From CAXXOK01 sp963675365 (lineage in GTDB: Bacteria; Bacillota; Clostridia; Christensenellales; Aristaeellaceae): DNA of 64,000 nt. Positions 51,458-59,583 of this stretch are shown piece by piece. The stretch lies in contig CAXXVA010000003.1 in the NCBI GenBank assembly GCA_963675365.2, positions 434,001-498,000 on the forward strand, read 5' to 3'. The notes beneath the pieces are model-generated. The model made no database searches. It saw only the letters and a program-made list of their open reading frames with translations, and was not told the DNA's origin. Position 1 is the first letter of the stretch, and each line of letters begins with the position of its first letter. Both the position numbers and the translations under genes were made by a program.

Positions 51458-52311
51458 ACCGTGCCTCCTTTCCGGCGTCTGGAGCGGCTGAACAGCATGG
51501 ACCACAATCCCTCTTCACGCTGGTGATACATCTTGGTCAGCACCTGTTCGATCAGCGATCTGTCCAGGTGGCGCGTCAGGCGCCCCGCGCGGGCGACGGA
51601 GATGATGCCCGTCTCTTCGGATACGATCAGGGTCACGGCGTCGGTGGCTTCGGTCACACCGATCGCCGCCCTGTGGCGTGTGCCGAGCTCCCGGCTGATG
51701 CCCATGCCTTCGGCGAGCGTTAAAATACACCCGGCGGACATAATCCGCGAACCGCGGATGACCACCGCGCCGTCGTGCAGGGGGGTATTGGGCTCGAAGA
51801 TGTTTTCCAGAAGCGCGCCGGAAATATGGCTGTCCATCAGCGTGCCGGTCTCGATGATATCCTTGAGCCCGACCTTTTGTTCAAATACGATCAGCGCGCC
51901 GACGCGGCGGCGGCTTAAGTTCAGCAGGCAGTTGGTCACCTCGCGGACGATGTACTCGTTTTCCGCGTGGTCGCTCAGCTGCGAAGTAGCCCGCAGCGTG
52001 CCGCGCCCAAGCTGTTCCAGCGCTTTGCGGATTTCCGGCTGGAACAAAATGACGATGACGACCGCGCCGTTATTGACGATATTCAAAAGGATCCAGTTGA
52101 TGGCGGTCAACCCGAGAAGATCGCTGACCCAGCTGGCTAAAATCAGGATGACAAGCCCTTTGAGCACGGCGCTTGCGCGGGTCTGGCGGGCGAGCATTAA
52201 CAGACCGTACAGCAGTACCGCGACGATCAGAACATCCAGCGCGTCGGTCAGCGTAGGCCGGTTGAAGACATTCCACAGCACGTCGCGAATTTGCGTCCAC
52301 AACGTCTGCAT
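51454..52311 (-). CDS. cdaA: Diadenylate cyclase
   Basis: This protein makes c-di-AMP from two ATP, controlling potassium and cell-wall balance. The 285-residue protein has three N-terminal membrane helices, a coiled linker, and the DAC catalytic domain with both essential motifs, DGA (LHDGAVVIRG) and RHR (GTRHRAAIGVTE). It is followed by cdaR with a four-base overlap. A probable -10 box TATACT lies at 52350-52355. CdaA is the main house-keeping cyclase of this type. Confidence 0.97.
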   Translation of the reverse strand: MQTLWTQIRDVLWNVFNRPTLTDALDVLIVAVLLYGLLMLARQTRASAVLKGLVILILASWVSDLLGLTAINWILLNIVNNGAVVIVILFQPEIRKALEQLGRGTLRATSQLSDHAENEYIVREVTNCLLNLSRRRVGALIVFEQKVGLKDIIETGTLMDSHISGALLENIFEPNTPLHDGAVVIRGSRIMSAGCILTLAEGMGISRELGTRHRAAIGVTEATDAVTLIVSEETGIISVARAGRLTRHLDRSLIEQVLTKMYHQREEGLWSMLFSRSRRRKGGTV

Positions 52312-52349
52312 AGCGCCTCAACCCCTCCGGTAGTATTTTTCCTGTTTTC

Positions 52350-52372
52350 AGTATACTACAAACAGTTGCATA
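52350..52372 (-). promoter_or_regulatory. Probable promoter region of cdaA-cdaR
   Basis: Minus strand TATACT (52350-52355) with 17 bases to a weak -35 (TTTATC). It lies 39 bases before the cdaA start and is divergent from the radC promoter. Confidence 0.4.
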
Positions 52373-52443
52373 GATAAAGTACGAACTGGTAAAAACGCAC
52401 AAGAAATTGTAACATCGCACGCGATCCGGCAGACGCGCCGGCT

Positions 52444-52472
52444 TTGTTTCGGGCACGGTTTCATGGTATAAT
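52444..52472 (+). promoter_or_regulatory. Promoter of radC and downstream genes
   Basis: TTGTTT (52444-52449) and TATAAT (52467-52472) are 17 bases apart. The radC start is 38 bases past the -10 box. Confidence 0.65.
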
Positions 52473-52509
52473 CTGCTGGTATGGTAAGCCCGGCTGTGGG
52501 AGGTATGGC

Positions 52510-53289
52510 ATGGATCACGGCGGACACAGGCAGCGGATGCGGGAACGATACGTAAAACAGGGCCTGGACGGCTTTGCGCCCCACGAGGTGCTGGAGCTTC
52601 TGCTTTTCTACGCCATCCCGCAAAAGAACGTCAACCCCCTGGCCCACAGGCTGATCGACCGTTTCGGCTCGCTGTACGGTGTGCTCAATGCGTCTCCCAA
52701 GCAGTTGCAGCAGGTAGAAGGTATCGGCGAGTATGCGGCCACGTTTCTTCCGCTTTTGCAGGACGCGGTCCGGCAGGCGATGCGTGCCAAAGAGAACCTC
52801 AGCGCCCGGCTCAGCACCCGGCAGGCCGCCGTGGATTACTGCATCCGCCTCCTGCACGGCGAGAAACGGGAACTATTTTACGCCATCTGCCTGAGCGGAC
52901 AGATGGAAATCCTGGGCGACGCGCTGATCGCCAAAGGGTCCTTAAGCGACGTGCCCGCCTATCCGCGCATCGTAATGGACGCCGTGCTGACCCATAACGC
53001 GCATGCGGTGATTTTCTGCCATAACCACCCCAGCGGTTCGCTTACGCCCTCCCCGCAGGATCTGGATGCGACGCGCGTTCTTTCCGGCCTACTGTCGGAG
53101 GTCGAGGTGGTGCTGGTGGATCATCTGATCGTAGCGGAAGACCGCGCCATGAGCTTGGTTCGCAACGGGTTTATACGGCAGTCCGCGTCGTCCGGTGGTA
53201 TCCTGGTGAAAACCGCCGACGCGGGCATGCGGATCGTCGCCAAAGAACTTAAGATCGATCATCGGTCGGACACGGAGGAACTCCTTTGA
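52510..53289 (+). CDS. radC: RadC-family JAB1/MPN+ domain protein
   Basis: A 259-residue protein with an N-terminal helix-hairpin-helix region (VEGIGEYAATFL) and a C-terminal JAMM metal domain with the full HNHPSGSLTPSPQD motif. RadC was once thought to be a repair protein, but its biochemical role is unsettled. The ATG at 52510 follows GGGAGG; the upstream extension of the frame is spurious. Its stop overlaps the TTG start of the next gene. Confidence 0.93.
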   Translation: MDHGGHRQRMRERYVKQGLDGFAPHEVLELLLFYAIPQKNVNPLAHRLIDRFGSLYGVLNASPKQLQQVEGIGEYAATFLPLLQDAVRQAMRAKENLSARLSTRQAAVDYCIRLLHGEKRELFYAICLSGQMEILGDALIAKGSLSDVPAYPRIVMDAVLTHNAHAVIFCHNHPSGSLTPSPQDLDATRVLSGLLSEVEVVLVDHLIVAEDRAMSLVRNGFIRQSASSGGILVKTADAGMRIVAKELKIDHRSDTEELL

Positions 53290-53894
53290 ACAAAACGCTG
53301 CGGAGGATACTGAAGGTGCTCTTGATACTCCTGATCCTCGGGATGATTTGCTATGGCGCGCTGATTGGCTATACGGTCTACCGGGAGAAGACCGTACCGG
53401 AACCGTCGGACTACGACGTGATGGTGGTGCTGGGCGCGCAGGTGCAGCCAAACGGCGAACCAAGCGTACAGCTGGATTGGCGGCTGAACAAGGCGGTGGA
53501 GATGTACATGGCGTCGCCCTGTCCGGTGATCGTCTGCGGGGCGCAGGGAGCGGACGAACCCAGGCCGGAAGCCGACGTGATGCGCGATCTGCTGATCGAG
53601 CGTGGCGTACCGGCGGATATGGTCTATACCGATCCCGTCAGTGAAGATACCTACCAGAACATCAAAAACGCCAAGGTGATCATCGAACAGCTTGGGCTTT
53701 CCAGACCGCTGATTATCACCAGCGATTACCACCTGCCGCGCGCGATGGATATCGCCAAGGCAGAGGGCTTTTTCCCGCAGGGCGTGCCAAGCCCGACCAA
53801 GCAGGAGCTCGGCTTCTGGCTGAAAAACCACGGACGCGAAGCGCTGGCGTGGGTCAAGTTCTTCCTGATCCGCTACGTCGGGCTTAATCTGTAA
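53286..53894 (+). CDS. DUF218 (ElyC/SanA/YdcF-like) membrane protein
   Basis: A 202-residue protein with one N-terminal membrane helix (about 7-30) and an outside DUF218 domain: VMVVLGAQVQPNG, the EDTYQNIKNAK segment and ITSDYHLPRAM are diagnostic. Relatives affect envelope integrity or vancomycin sensitivity. The start is TTG at 53286, overlapping the radC stop; the upstream GGAGGAAC region supplies a ribosome site. It overlaps rsmG by one base. Confidence 0.88.
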   Translation: MNKTLRRILKVLLILLILGMICYGALIGYTVYREKTVPEPSDYDVMVVLGAQVQPNGEPSVQLDWRLNKAVEMYMASPCPVIVCGAQGADEPRPEADVMRDLLIERGVPADMVYTDPVSEDTYQNIKNAKVIIEQLGLSRPLIITSDYHLPRAMDIAKAEGFFPQGVPSPTKQELGFWLKNHGREALAWVKFFLIRYVGLNL

Positions 53895-54628
53895 TGAATA
53901 CCAAACTGGCGCTCGTCATGGAGCGCATGGAAGCGCTGCGGATTGGCTGCGGCGCGGAGGCCGCCGGCAAGCTTGTCCGCTATCAGGAGCTTGTGGAGGA
54001 ATGGAACGGACGCATGAACCTGACCGGCGATGCCTCCTTCGAGGCGATGCTCGACAGGCATCTGATGGATTCGCTTACGCCGCTGACGGTGGACGGCCTG
54101 CTGCCGCAAAATACGTCCCTGATCGACGTTGGCAGCGGGGCGGGGCTGCCCGGCGTTCCGCTGGCGATCGCCCGGCCCGACCTGAAGGTAACGCTGCTGG
54201 ATTCGATGCAAAAGCGGATTACGTTTCTCCGTGCGGTCAAAGAGGCCCTGGAGCTTGCGAACGTGACCGTTGTGCATGCCCGCGCCGAAGAAGCCGCAAA
54301 TGACGGCATGTACCGCGAACGCTTCGGAATCGCAACGGCACGCGCCGTGGCTTCGCTGCCCGTGCTCCAGGAGCTATTGCTGCCGTTTGTACGCGTCGGG
54401 GGGAAATGCATCTGTTATAAGGGCCCGGCGGCGGAAGAGGAACTTGCGGCCGGCGCGGCCGCGGCGAAACTGCTTGGCGGCGGCAAGCCGGAAGCGATCG
54501 CAATGGAGCTTTCCTTTTTGCCGGAGTACAAACATACCCTGATCGTAACCGATAAACACAGCCAGACGCCTTCACGCTATCCGCGCAGGGCGGGTACGCC
54601 CGCCAAAAACCCACTGGGAAATGAATGA
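53894..54628 (+). CDS. rsmG: 16S rRNA (guanine-N7)-methyltransferase
   Basis: This enzyme methylates G527 of 16S rRNA; its loss gives low-level streptomycin resistance in several species. The 244-residue protein has the SAM site LIDVGSGAGLPGVPLAI, DSMQKRITFL, ATARAVASLPVL and the C-terminal YPRRAGTPAKNPL. ATG overlaps the previous stop (TAATG). In many bacteria rsmG lies near the origin with parA/gidA; here it is in a different setting. Confidence 0.97.
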   Translation: MNTKLALVMERMEALRIGCGAEAAGKLVRYQELVEEWNGRMNLTGDASFEAMLDRHLMDSLTPLTVDGLLPQNTSLIDVGSGAGLPGVPLAIARPDLKVTLLDSMQKRITFLRAVKEALELANVTVVHARAEEAANDGMYRERFGIATARAVASLPVLQELLLPFVRVGGKCICYKGPAAEEELAAGAAAAKLLGGGKPEAIAMELSFLPEYKHTLIVTDKHSQTPSRYPRRAGTPAKNPLGNE

Positions 54629-54640
54629 GGAGAGTCGAAG

Positions 54641-55246
54641 ATGAAAAGAACGCTGGAACGTATGCGGGCCATGGGATTTGAGATCATCGAGGTCGACACC
54701 AAAGAACAGGCCAGGGAGTATCTCCTTTCGGACATTCCGGCCGGATCGTCGGTCGGGGTCAGCGGATCGGTTTCCGTCCGTGAAACAGGCGTGCTGGATG
54801 TGCTGAAGCAGCGCGGCCATACGGTGTATTCGCACTGGGACGTCAAGCCCGAGGACGTGGAACCCACGCGTTTGAAGGCCAACGGCGCGGATGTGTACCT
54901 GACCTCGGCAAACGCCCTGACCAAGCACGGGGAACTGATTTTGATCGACGGCGCGGGCAACCGCGTAGCGGCGGTCGCGTACGGCCCCGGGCGTGTGTAT
55001 TTCGTCGTCAGCCATTCCAAATGGGTGGACGGCGGATACGGCAAGGCGATCGCGCGCATCAAAAAGGAAGCGTGCCCTCCCAACGCCCGCAGGCAAAACA
55101 AAGAACTGCCCTGCGCCGTCAACAACGAATGCGATCCGGAAGCCTGCACGGCCGACAGCATGTGCCGCATGACCCTTTCGGTTAACCGCGCGCCGCGCGA
55201 CCGGAAAATGACCGTGGTTTTCGTCAAGGAGAATCTTGGCTATTGA
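54641..55246 (+). CDS. LUD-domain protein (LutC-like, stand-alone)
   Basis: A 201-residue protein of the lactate-utilisation (DUF162) family. It carries VGVSGSVSVRETG and SANALTKHGELILIDGAGN, which are diagnostic, and a C-terminal cysteine cluster (four to five Cys between residues 147 and 178, e.g. PCAVNNECDPEAC) that may bind metal. No lutA or lutB partner is present, so lactate oxidation should not be assumed. GAGGAG precedes the ATG. It is close after rsmG and before pepP. Confidence 0.88.
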   Translation: MKRTLERMRAMGFEIIEVDTKEQAREYLLSDIPAGSSVGVSGSVSVRETGVLDVLKQRGHTVYSHWDVKPEDVEPTRLKANGADVYLTSANALTKHGELILIDGAGNRVAAVAYGPGRVYFVVSHSKWVDGGYGKAIARIKKEACPPNARRQNKELPCAVNNECDPEACTADSMCRMTLSVNRAPRDRKMTVVFVKENLGY

Positions 55247-55265
55247 GCGCAGGATGTGCTACAAT
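55236..55265 (+). promoter_or_regulatory. Possible promoter of pepP-efp
   Basis: TTGGCT (55236-55241) and TACAAT (55260-55265) are 18 bases apart, overlapping the end of the LUD gene. Confidence 0.45.
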
Positions 55266-55318
55266 ATAAGCGGTACGGGGGGCAGATCTCCCGCTGCGAC
55301 GGAAAGGACGACCGACAA

Positions 55319-56386
55319 GTGACACGTGCAGAGCGTTTGATGGAAAAAATGGGGCTCAAGACCGGCGAGGTCGTGATCGTCTCCAAACCATCCAATATAT
55401 TCTATCTGTCCGGTTATACGGGCGAAGGCCTGGCGCTGATTACGCGCGGCGGAAACGCGATCATCACGGATTTCCGCTACGTAGAGCAGGCCGGGCAGGA
55501 AGCGCCGTCGTTTGATACGCTTGCGCTGGAAGGCAAGGAAAGCCATCTGGACAAGGCGTACGAAGCCTGCCGTAAGAGCGGCGTGAAAACCGTCTGGTTT
55601 GAAGACGACGAGTTTACCGTGCGCACGTTCCGCAAGGCCGGGGAAATCTTTGCGGGAATGGACCTCAACCCCCTCAAGGGCGAGATCGAAACGCTGCGCA
55701 GGATCAAGGACAATGATGAACTCCGCAGAATCGAACGCGCCTGCGCGATCTCCGCAACGGCGTTTGAGCGCGTGCTTCCAAAGATTACAGAGGGGATGAC
55801 GGAGCGGGAGCTCGCCCGCACCCTGGAATTTGAGATGTATGCCCTGGGCGCGGAGAAGATGGGATTCGACGTCATCGCCGCAGCGGGCAAAAACGGCTCC
55901 AAGCCTCATGCGGTGCCGTCTGACTACCGCATCCAGAAGGGCGACATGATCACCCTGGATTTCGGCGCGAAGGTGCAGGGCTATACGGCTGACATGACCC
56001 GCACAGTAGCGCTTGGCGAGCCGAGCGCGCAGATGCGCAAGGTATACAACGTGGTTTTCCAGGCGCAGCAGATGGGCCAGGAAGCCGTGAAAGCAGGCGC
56101 CGCATGCGCGGCGGTGGACGCGGTCGCGCGCGACTATATCTACGCGCAGGGATACGAGGGCCGCTTCGGACACGGGCTTGGGCACAGCCTGGGCATTGAC
56201 GTTCACGAGGAACCGCGTTTGAGCCCCCTGTCCAAGGATGTTTTGGAAAAAAACCAGCTGGTTACGGTGGAACCGGGCGTCTACCTGCCGGGCATCGGCG
56301 GCGTGCGCATCGAAAACACGGTCGTCGTCGAGGCGGACGGCTGCCGCTCGCTGGTGACGGCAACCCGGGAACTGATCATTTTATAA
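55319..56386 (+). CDS. Xaa-Pro aminopeptidase, M24B family
   Basis: A 355-residue metallopeptidase that removes residues before proline. The C-terminal pita-bread domain has the metal ligands in order: LDFGAKVQGYTADMTRT (two Asp), FGHGLGHSLGIDVHE (His), VEPGVYLPGIGG (Glu) and RIENTV (Glu). The N-terminal creatinase-like domain spans about 5-125. I chose GTG at 55319 after GGAAAGGAC; the frame to 55256 has no support. It immediately precedes efp, a conserved order that links proline peptides with translation of proline-rich proteins. Confidence 0.93.
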   Translation: MTRAERLMEKMGLKTGEVVIVSKPSNIFYLSGYTGEGLALITRGGNAIITDFRYVEQAGQEAPSFDTLALEGKESHLDKAYEACRKSGVKTVWFEDDEFTVRTFRKAGEIFAGMDLNPLKGEIETLRRIKDNDELRRIERACAISATAFERVLPKITEGMTERELARTLEFEMYALGAEKMGFDVIAAAGKNGSKPHAVPSDYRIQKGDMITLDFGAKVQGYTADMTRTVALGEPSAQMRKVYNVVFQAQQMGQEAVKAGAACAAVDAVARDYIYAQGYEGRFGHGLGHSLGIDVHEEPRLSPLSKDVLEKNQLVTVEPGVYLPGIGGVRIENTVVVEADGCRSLVTATRELIIL

Positions 56387-56414
56387 AGTACAAATTGAAT
56401 CGGAGGAAAACAGT

Positions 56415-56972
56415 ATGATGACAGCGGGAGAATTCAGAAAAGGCATCACCATCGAATGGGACGGCGGTGTATGGACCATCGTGGATTTCCAGCATGTGAA
56501 GCCGGGCAAGGGCGCGGCGTTCGTTCGCACGAAGATCAAAAATATCATGACCGGAGCGGTGGTGGAGCGCAGCTTCAACCCGACGGACAAAATGCCCCGC
56601 GCCATCGTGGAAACCAAGGAAATGCAGTACGTCTACAACGACGGCGACCTGTACTATTTCATGGATCTGGAGACCTACGAGCAGATGCCCCTGAACAAAG
56701 ATCAGGTGGAGGACGCCATTCCCTTCGTAAAGGAAGGCAGTAACGTAACGATGCGCTTTTTCAAGGGTTCGGCGTTCAGCGTACAGCCTCCCAACTTTGT
56801 GGAACTAGAGGTTACCGATACCGAGCCCGGCTTCAAGGGCGATACGGCTAGCAATACCTATAAGCCCGCGACGCTGGAAACCGGGTTTACGGTGCAGGTG
56901 CCGCTGTTTATCAACACAGGCGACCGCATCCGCGTGGATACCCGCGTGGGCGAGTACATGGAACGCTGCTGA
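56415..56972 (+). CDS. efp: Translation elongation factor P
   Basis: EF-P rescues ribosomes stalled at consecutive prolines. The 185-residue protein is full length, with three beta domains. The tip residue, usually modified, is Lys32 in VKPGKGAAF, followed by the lysine-type loop pattern of Bacillota. The C-terminus has GDRIRVDTRVGEYMER. The ATG at 56415 follows GGAGG. It lies 28 bases after pepP and is probably in the same transcript. Confidence 0.97.
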   Translation: MMTAGEFRKGITIEWDGGVWTIVDFQHVKPGKGAAFVRTKIKNIMTGAVVERSFNPTDKMPRAIVETKEMQYVYNDGDLYYFMDLETYEQMPLNKDQVEDAIPFVKEGSNVTMRFFKGSAFSVQPPNFVELEVTDTEPGFKGDTASNTYKPATLETGFTVQVPLFINTGDRIRVDTRVGEYMERC

Positions 56973-57034
56973 CTGATAACCTATCACCATCACGCCTGGA
57001 TGCCCGCCGGACACGGCGGGGGAAGGGGGAGCTT

Positions 57035-57436
57035 ATGAAACCGATCACCATCCGCACATCCTATCTGCGGGGCCTGGCCGACGGCATGGACATCGACAAG
57101 GAAAAGGCCGAGAACAAGCTGCTGCTTGAAATGCTTTCCGTCATGGAAGACGTTGCCGCGAAACTGCAGGAGCTGGACCAGGACGTGGACGAACTGGACG
57201 AATACGTCGCCTCGATGGACGAGGATTTGTCCGAGGTGGAAGATCTTCTGTTTGAAGACGACGAAGAGTACGACGAGGATATGGAAGAGCTCGACGAGGA
57301 TGACGAAGTCGAGGTCAACTGCCCGCACTGCGGCGAGGAGTTTATCCTCAAAGCGGGCGATATCGGCCGCGACGGTGACGTGCTCTGCCCGGCCTGCGGC
57401 AAGAACATCCTGGACGAAGGCGAAGAACAGGAATAA
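57035..57436 (+). CDS. CD1247-like acidic protein with a zinc ribbon
   Basis: A 133-residue protein. The N-terminal part (SYLRGLADGMDIDKEK) matches the CD1247 domain of clostridial proteins. The middle is very acidic and likely coiled coil (about 25-95). The C-terminal zinc ribbon has CPHCG and CPACG. Its function is unknown. A hairpin (CCCGCCG/CGGCGGG, 57003-57020) lies just before its GGGGGAG ribosome site. The placement after efp is common in Clostridia. Confidence 0.82.
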   Translation: MKPITIRTSYLRGLADGMDIDKEKAENKLLLEMLSVMEDVAAKLQELDQDVDELDEYVASMDEDLSEVEDLLFEDDEEYDEDMEELDEDDEVEVNCPHCGEEFILKAGDIGRDGDVLCPACGKNILDEGEEQE

Positions 57437-57447
57437 ACTGTATGACC

Positions 57448-57492
57448 GCGGAGACCCTTTCACCACAAGGCGAAAGGGTTTCCGCTTCATTT
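57448..57492 (+). terminator. Intrinsic terminator after the CD1247-like gene
   Basis: Stem GCGGAGACCCTTTC / GAAAGGGTTTCCGC (57448-57485, one G-T pair) with a ten-base loop and a short T-rich tail. Confidence 0.75.
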
Positions 57493-57521
57493 AGGGAAGG
57501 AAACCGGCGAGCCCGGGAAAC

Positions 57522-58256
57522 ATGGAGAAACGACCGTCCAAAAAACAGATTGTTAAGTTCGCGCTGATCATAGCCGCGCTGCTGGCGCTGATGATCACCG
57601 CGACAATTTTGCTCATGCCTTACATCCGTCAGCTGGCCGATCCGGTCACGCGGGCAAAGTTCAAGGCGTGGGTGACGTCGCTTGGCGCGCTCGGCTATCT
57701 GGTCATGGTCGCGATCCAGATCGTACAGATCGTCATCGCCTTCATCCCCGGCGAAATTGTCGAAATTCTGGCGGGCGTTATGTACGGCGGGTTCGGCGGG
57801 CTGCTCTTGTGCGTGATCGGCTGCGTGATTGCCTCCAGCGGCATCTTCCTCTTATCCAAAAAGCTGGGCGCGAAATTTACGCAGCGATTTTTTTCCAAGG
57901 ACAACCTGGAAAAATATGCCTATCTCAAGGACGCCCGGAAGCTTGAAATCGTCGTATTCATCCTGTTTCTGCTGCCGGGAACGCCCAAGGATATGCTCAC
58001 CTACGTCGCCGGAACGACGCCGATGAAGCTTGCGCAGTTTTTGCTGATTTCAACCTTCGCGCGCATTCCGTCGATCGTGTCCTCCACGTTCATCGGGTCG
58101 TCGCTGCTTCGCAACAACTGGCCGGTGACCATTCTGATCTTTTCGATCACGGCGGTGCTTGGCATACTGGGGATCATTTATAAAGACAGAATCATCGATT
58201 TTTATAAAAAGAGACTCGGCTCCGGCAAAGACGGGTTAACCCCGAAAGAAGACTAA
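57522..58256 (+). CDS. TVP38/TMEM64-family (DedA-like) membrane protein
   Basis: A 244-residue protein with about six hydrophobic segments and the VTT domain core: FIPGEIVEILAGVMYGG and the FLLPGTPKDMLTYVAG stretch with the conserved proline. DedA-superfamily proteins are thought to flip lipids or act with the proton motive force. A weak ribosome site precedes ATG. It is convergent with the LacI gene, 11 bases apart, and no terminator separates them. Confidence 0.88.
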   Translation: MEKRPSKKQIVKFALIIAALLALMITATILLMPYIRQLADPVTRAKFKAWVTSLGALGYLVMVAIQIVQIVIAFIPGEIVEILAGVMYGGFGGLLLCVIGCVIASSGIFLLSKKLGAKFTQRFFSKDNLEKYAYLKDARKLEIVVFILFLLPGTPKDMLTYVAGTTPMKLAQFLLISTFARIPSIVSSTFIGSSLLRNNWPVTILIFSITAVLGILGIIYKDRIIDFYKKRLGSGKDGLTPKED

Positions 58257-58267
58257 AACCAGCTGTC

Positions 58268-59320
58268 TCAATCCAGCTTGCGGTAGCCCAGCTTGGCGCC
58301 GCAGCTTTCGCGTATAATCAGTGCGGGCGCACGCACGAGCGTTACCGGCGCTTTCAGGTTTTCGGAGCTTGATACGAGCTCCGCGATCGCCGTGCGCGCC
58401 CGTTCCTCGGAAAACAGGTCGATAGTCGTCAGCGGCGGCAGGGTATGGGGGCTGAAATAGGTGTTGTCGCAGCCGATCAATGCCATGTCTTCGGGCAGCT
58501 TCAGGTTCATGGAATGCAGCTGGTGGATGGCGCCGACGGCGACCAGGTCGCTGAAGGCGACGATTGCGGTCGGCCAGCGGCGGCGGGGGATGGTCGTCAG
58601 CATCCGCAGTACGGCGATCTCGCCGGTTTCCGCGGTAAAGCCCGCCGCGCCGTGGTACGCGTCGTCCTTGACCAGCCCGAACTCCTCAACCGCGCGCAGA
58701 TAGCCGCGCGCCCGCGCGCCGGAGGCCGCCAGCGTCTGGTTGCCGCCGATGAAGGCGACGCGGTTGTGCCCCAGCATGTGCAGGTGCTGCACGGCCTGAA
58801 ACATTGCCGTTTCCAGATCGTTATGCAAAAAGGTGCAGTTAACGTTTTCAAGCGGCGGCGAAATGGCAACCAGCGGCATATGCTCAATCAGCCGGTTGAG
58901 CGCCACGGGCAGATCGGGCCTGCCGGCTTCCTGGACGCTGCCGATGTACAGCGCTCCGCGCAGATGCCAGTGGATGATGCGCCGGGCGATTTCGCGCATG
59001 TCGTAGTCCTCGCCGTCCAGCAGTTGAAACAGCATCGTCTGGTATCCCAGGCGCTTGGCTTCCCGGTTGGCGGCCGACAGGATGCGGCCCCAGTACTGGT
59101 CGCGCGTCTCGGGGATAATGACGGCAAAGGTCTGCTGCGCCAGGGATACCTGCTGGCGCAGGTTTTGCAAGGTGGAAAAATTGTTTGCACGGGCGATGGC
59201 TTCCACCTTGGCGCGGGTCTTGGCACTCACGTTTTTATGCCCGGACAGAACGCGCGAAACCGTGGACGGCGCGACGTTTGCCTCCCGAGCGATATCGTAG
59301 ATGGTCATCTTCTTCGTCAT
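58268..59320 (-). CDS. LacI-family transcriptional repressor of the sugar transport operon
   Basis: A 350-residue regulator. The N-terminal LacI helix-turn-helix and hinge are clear (TIYDIAREANVAPSTVSRVL, about residues 5-24), followed by a periplasmic-binding-type sugar domain. I chose the ATG at 59320, after AAAGGAAA; the extra residues to 59416 are not needed. It is divergent from the ABC sugar transporter, and two copies of a palindrome lie between them. It likely represses the transporter and DUF2264 gene until the sugar is present. Confidence 0.93.
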   Translation of the reverse strand: MTKKMTIYDIAREANVAPSTVSRVLSGHKNVSAKTRAKVEAIARANNFSTLQNLRQQVSLAQQTFAVIIPETRDQYWGRILSAANREAKRLGYQTMLFQLLDGEDYDMREIARRIIHWHLRGALYIGSVQEAGRPDLPVALNRLIEHMPLVAISPPLENVNCTFLHNDLETAMFQAVQHLHMLGHNRVAFIGGNQTLAASGARARGYLRAVEEFGLVKDDAYHGAAGFTAETGEIAVLRMLTTIPRRRWPTAIVAFSDLVAVGAIHQLHSMNLKLPEDMALIGCDNTYFSPHTLPPLTTIDLFSEERARTAIAELVSSSENLKAPVTLVRAPALIIRESCGAKLGYRKLD

Positions 59321-59363
59321 CGGCGGTTTCCTTTCGTCCGCGGTAAAACTTCGCGGCAGTTTT

Positions 59364-59393
59364 ATTATATATCGTAGCGGTATCATTGTGCAA
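59364..59393 (-). promoter_or_regulatory. Promoter of the LacI gene
   Basis: Minus strand TTGCAC (59388-59393) and TATAAT (59364-59369) are 18 bases apart. Confidence 0.6.
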
Positions 59394-59401
59394 GAAGAAA
59401 T

Positions 59402-59415
59402 TGGAACAAGTTCCA
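59402..59415. promoter_or_regulatory. Probable LacI operator, copy 1
   Basis: The dyad TGGAAC-AA-GTTCCA lies just upstream of the LacI promoter. An identical 14-base copy is at 59537-59550. Confidence 0.75.
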
Positions 59416-59455
59416 CAAAAATTACAATAATTAGGATGTGTGAACGGCATATTTG

Positions 59456-59484
59456 TTGACACTGGTCGAATGATATGCTATATT
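59456..59484 (+). promoter_or_regulatory. Promoter of the sugar ABC transporter operon
   Basis: TTGACA (59456-59461) and TATATT (59479-59484) are 17 bases apart, a near-consensus promoter. The leader to 59584 is about 93 bases. Confidence 0.75.
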
Positions 59485-59536
59485 GACATTAAACAAGGCG
59501 CTAATATGGGATACTTGAAAAATAATGGCTTAGAAT

Positions 59537-59550
59537 TGGAACAAGTTCCA
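59537..59550. promoter_or_regulatory. Probable LacI operator, copy 2
   Basis: Exact repeat of the TGGAAC-AA-GTTCCA dyad, 135 bases from copy 1 and about 46-59 bases downstream of the transporter promoter's start point. It could block elongation or form a DNA loop with copy 1. Confidence 0.75.
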
Positions 59551-59583
59551 TAATTTCGCCAAAATGAAGGAGGATTTCGACAA

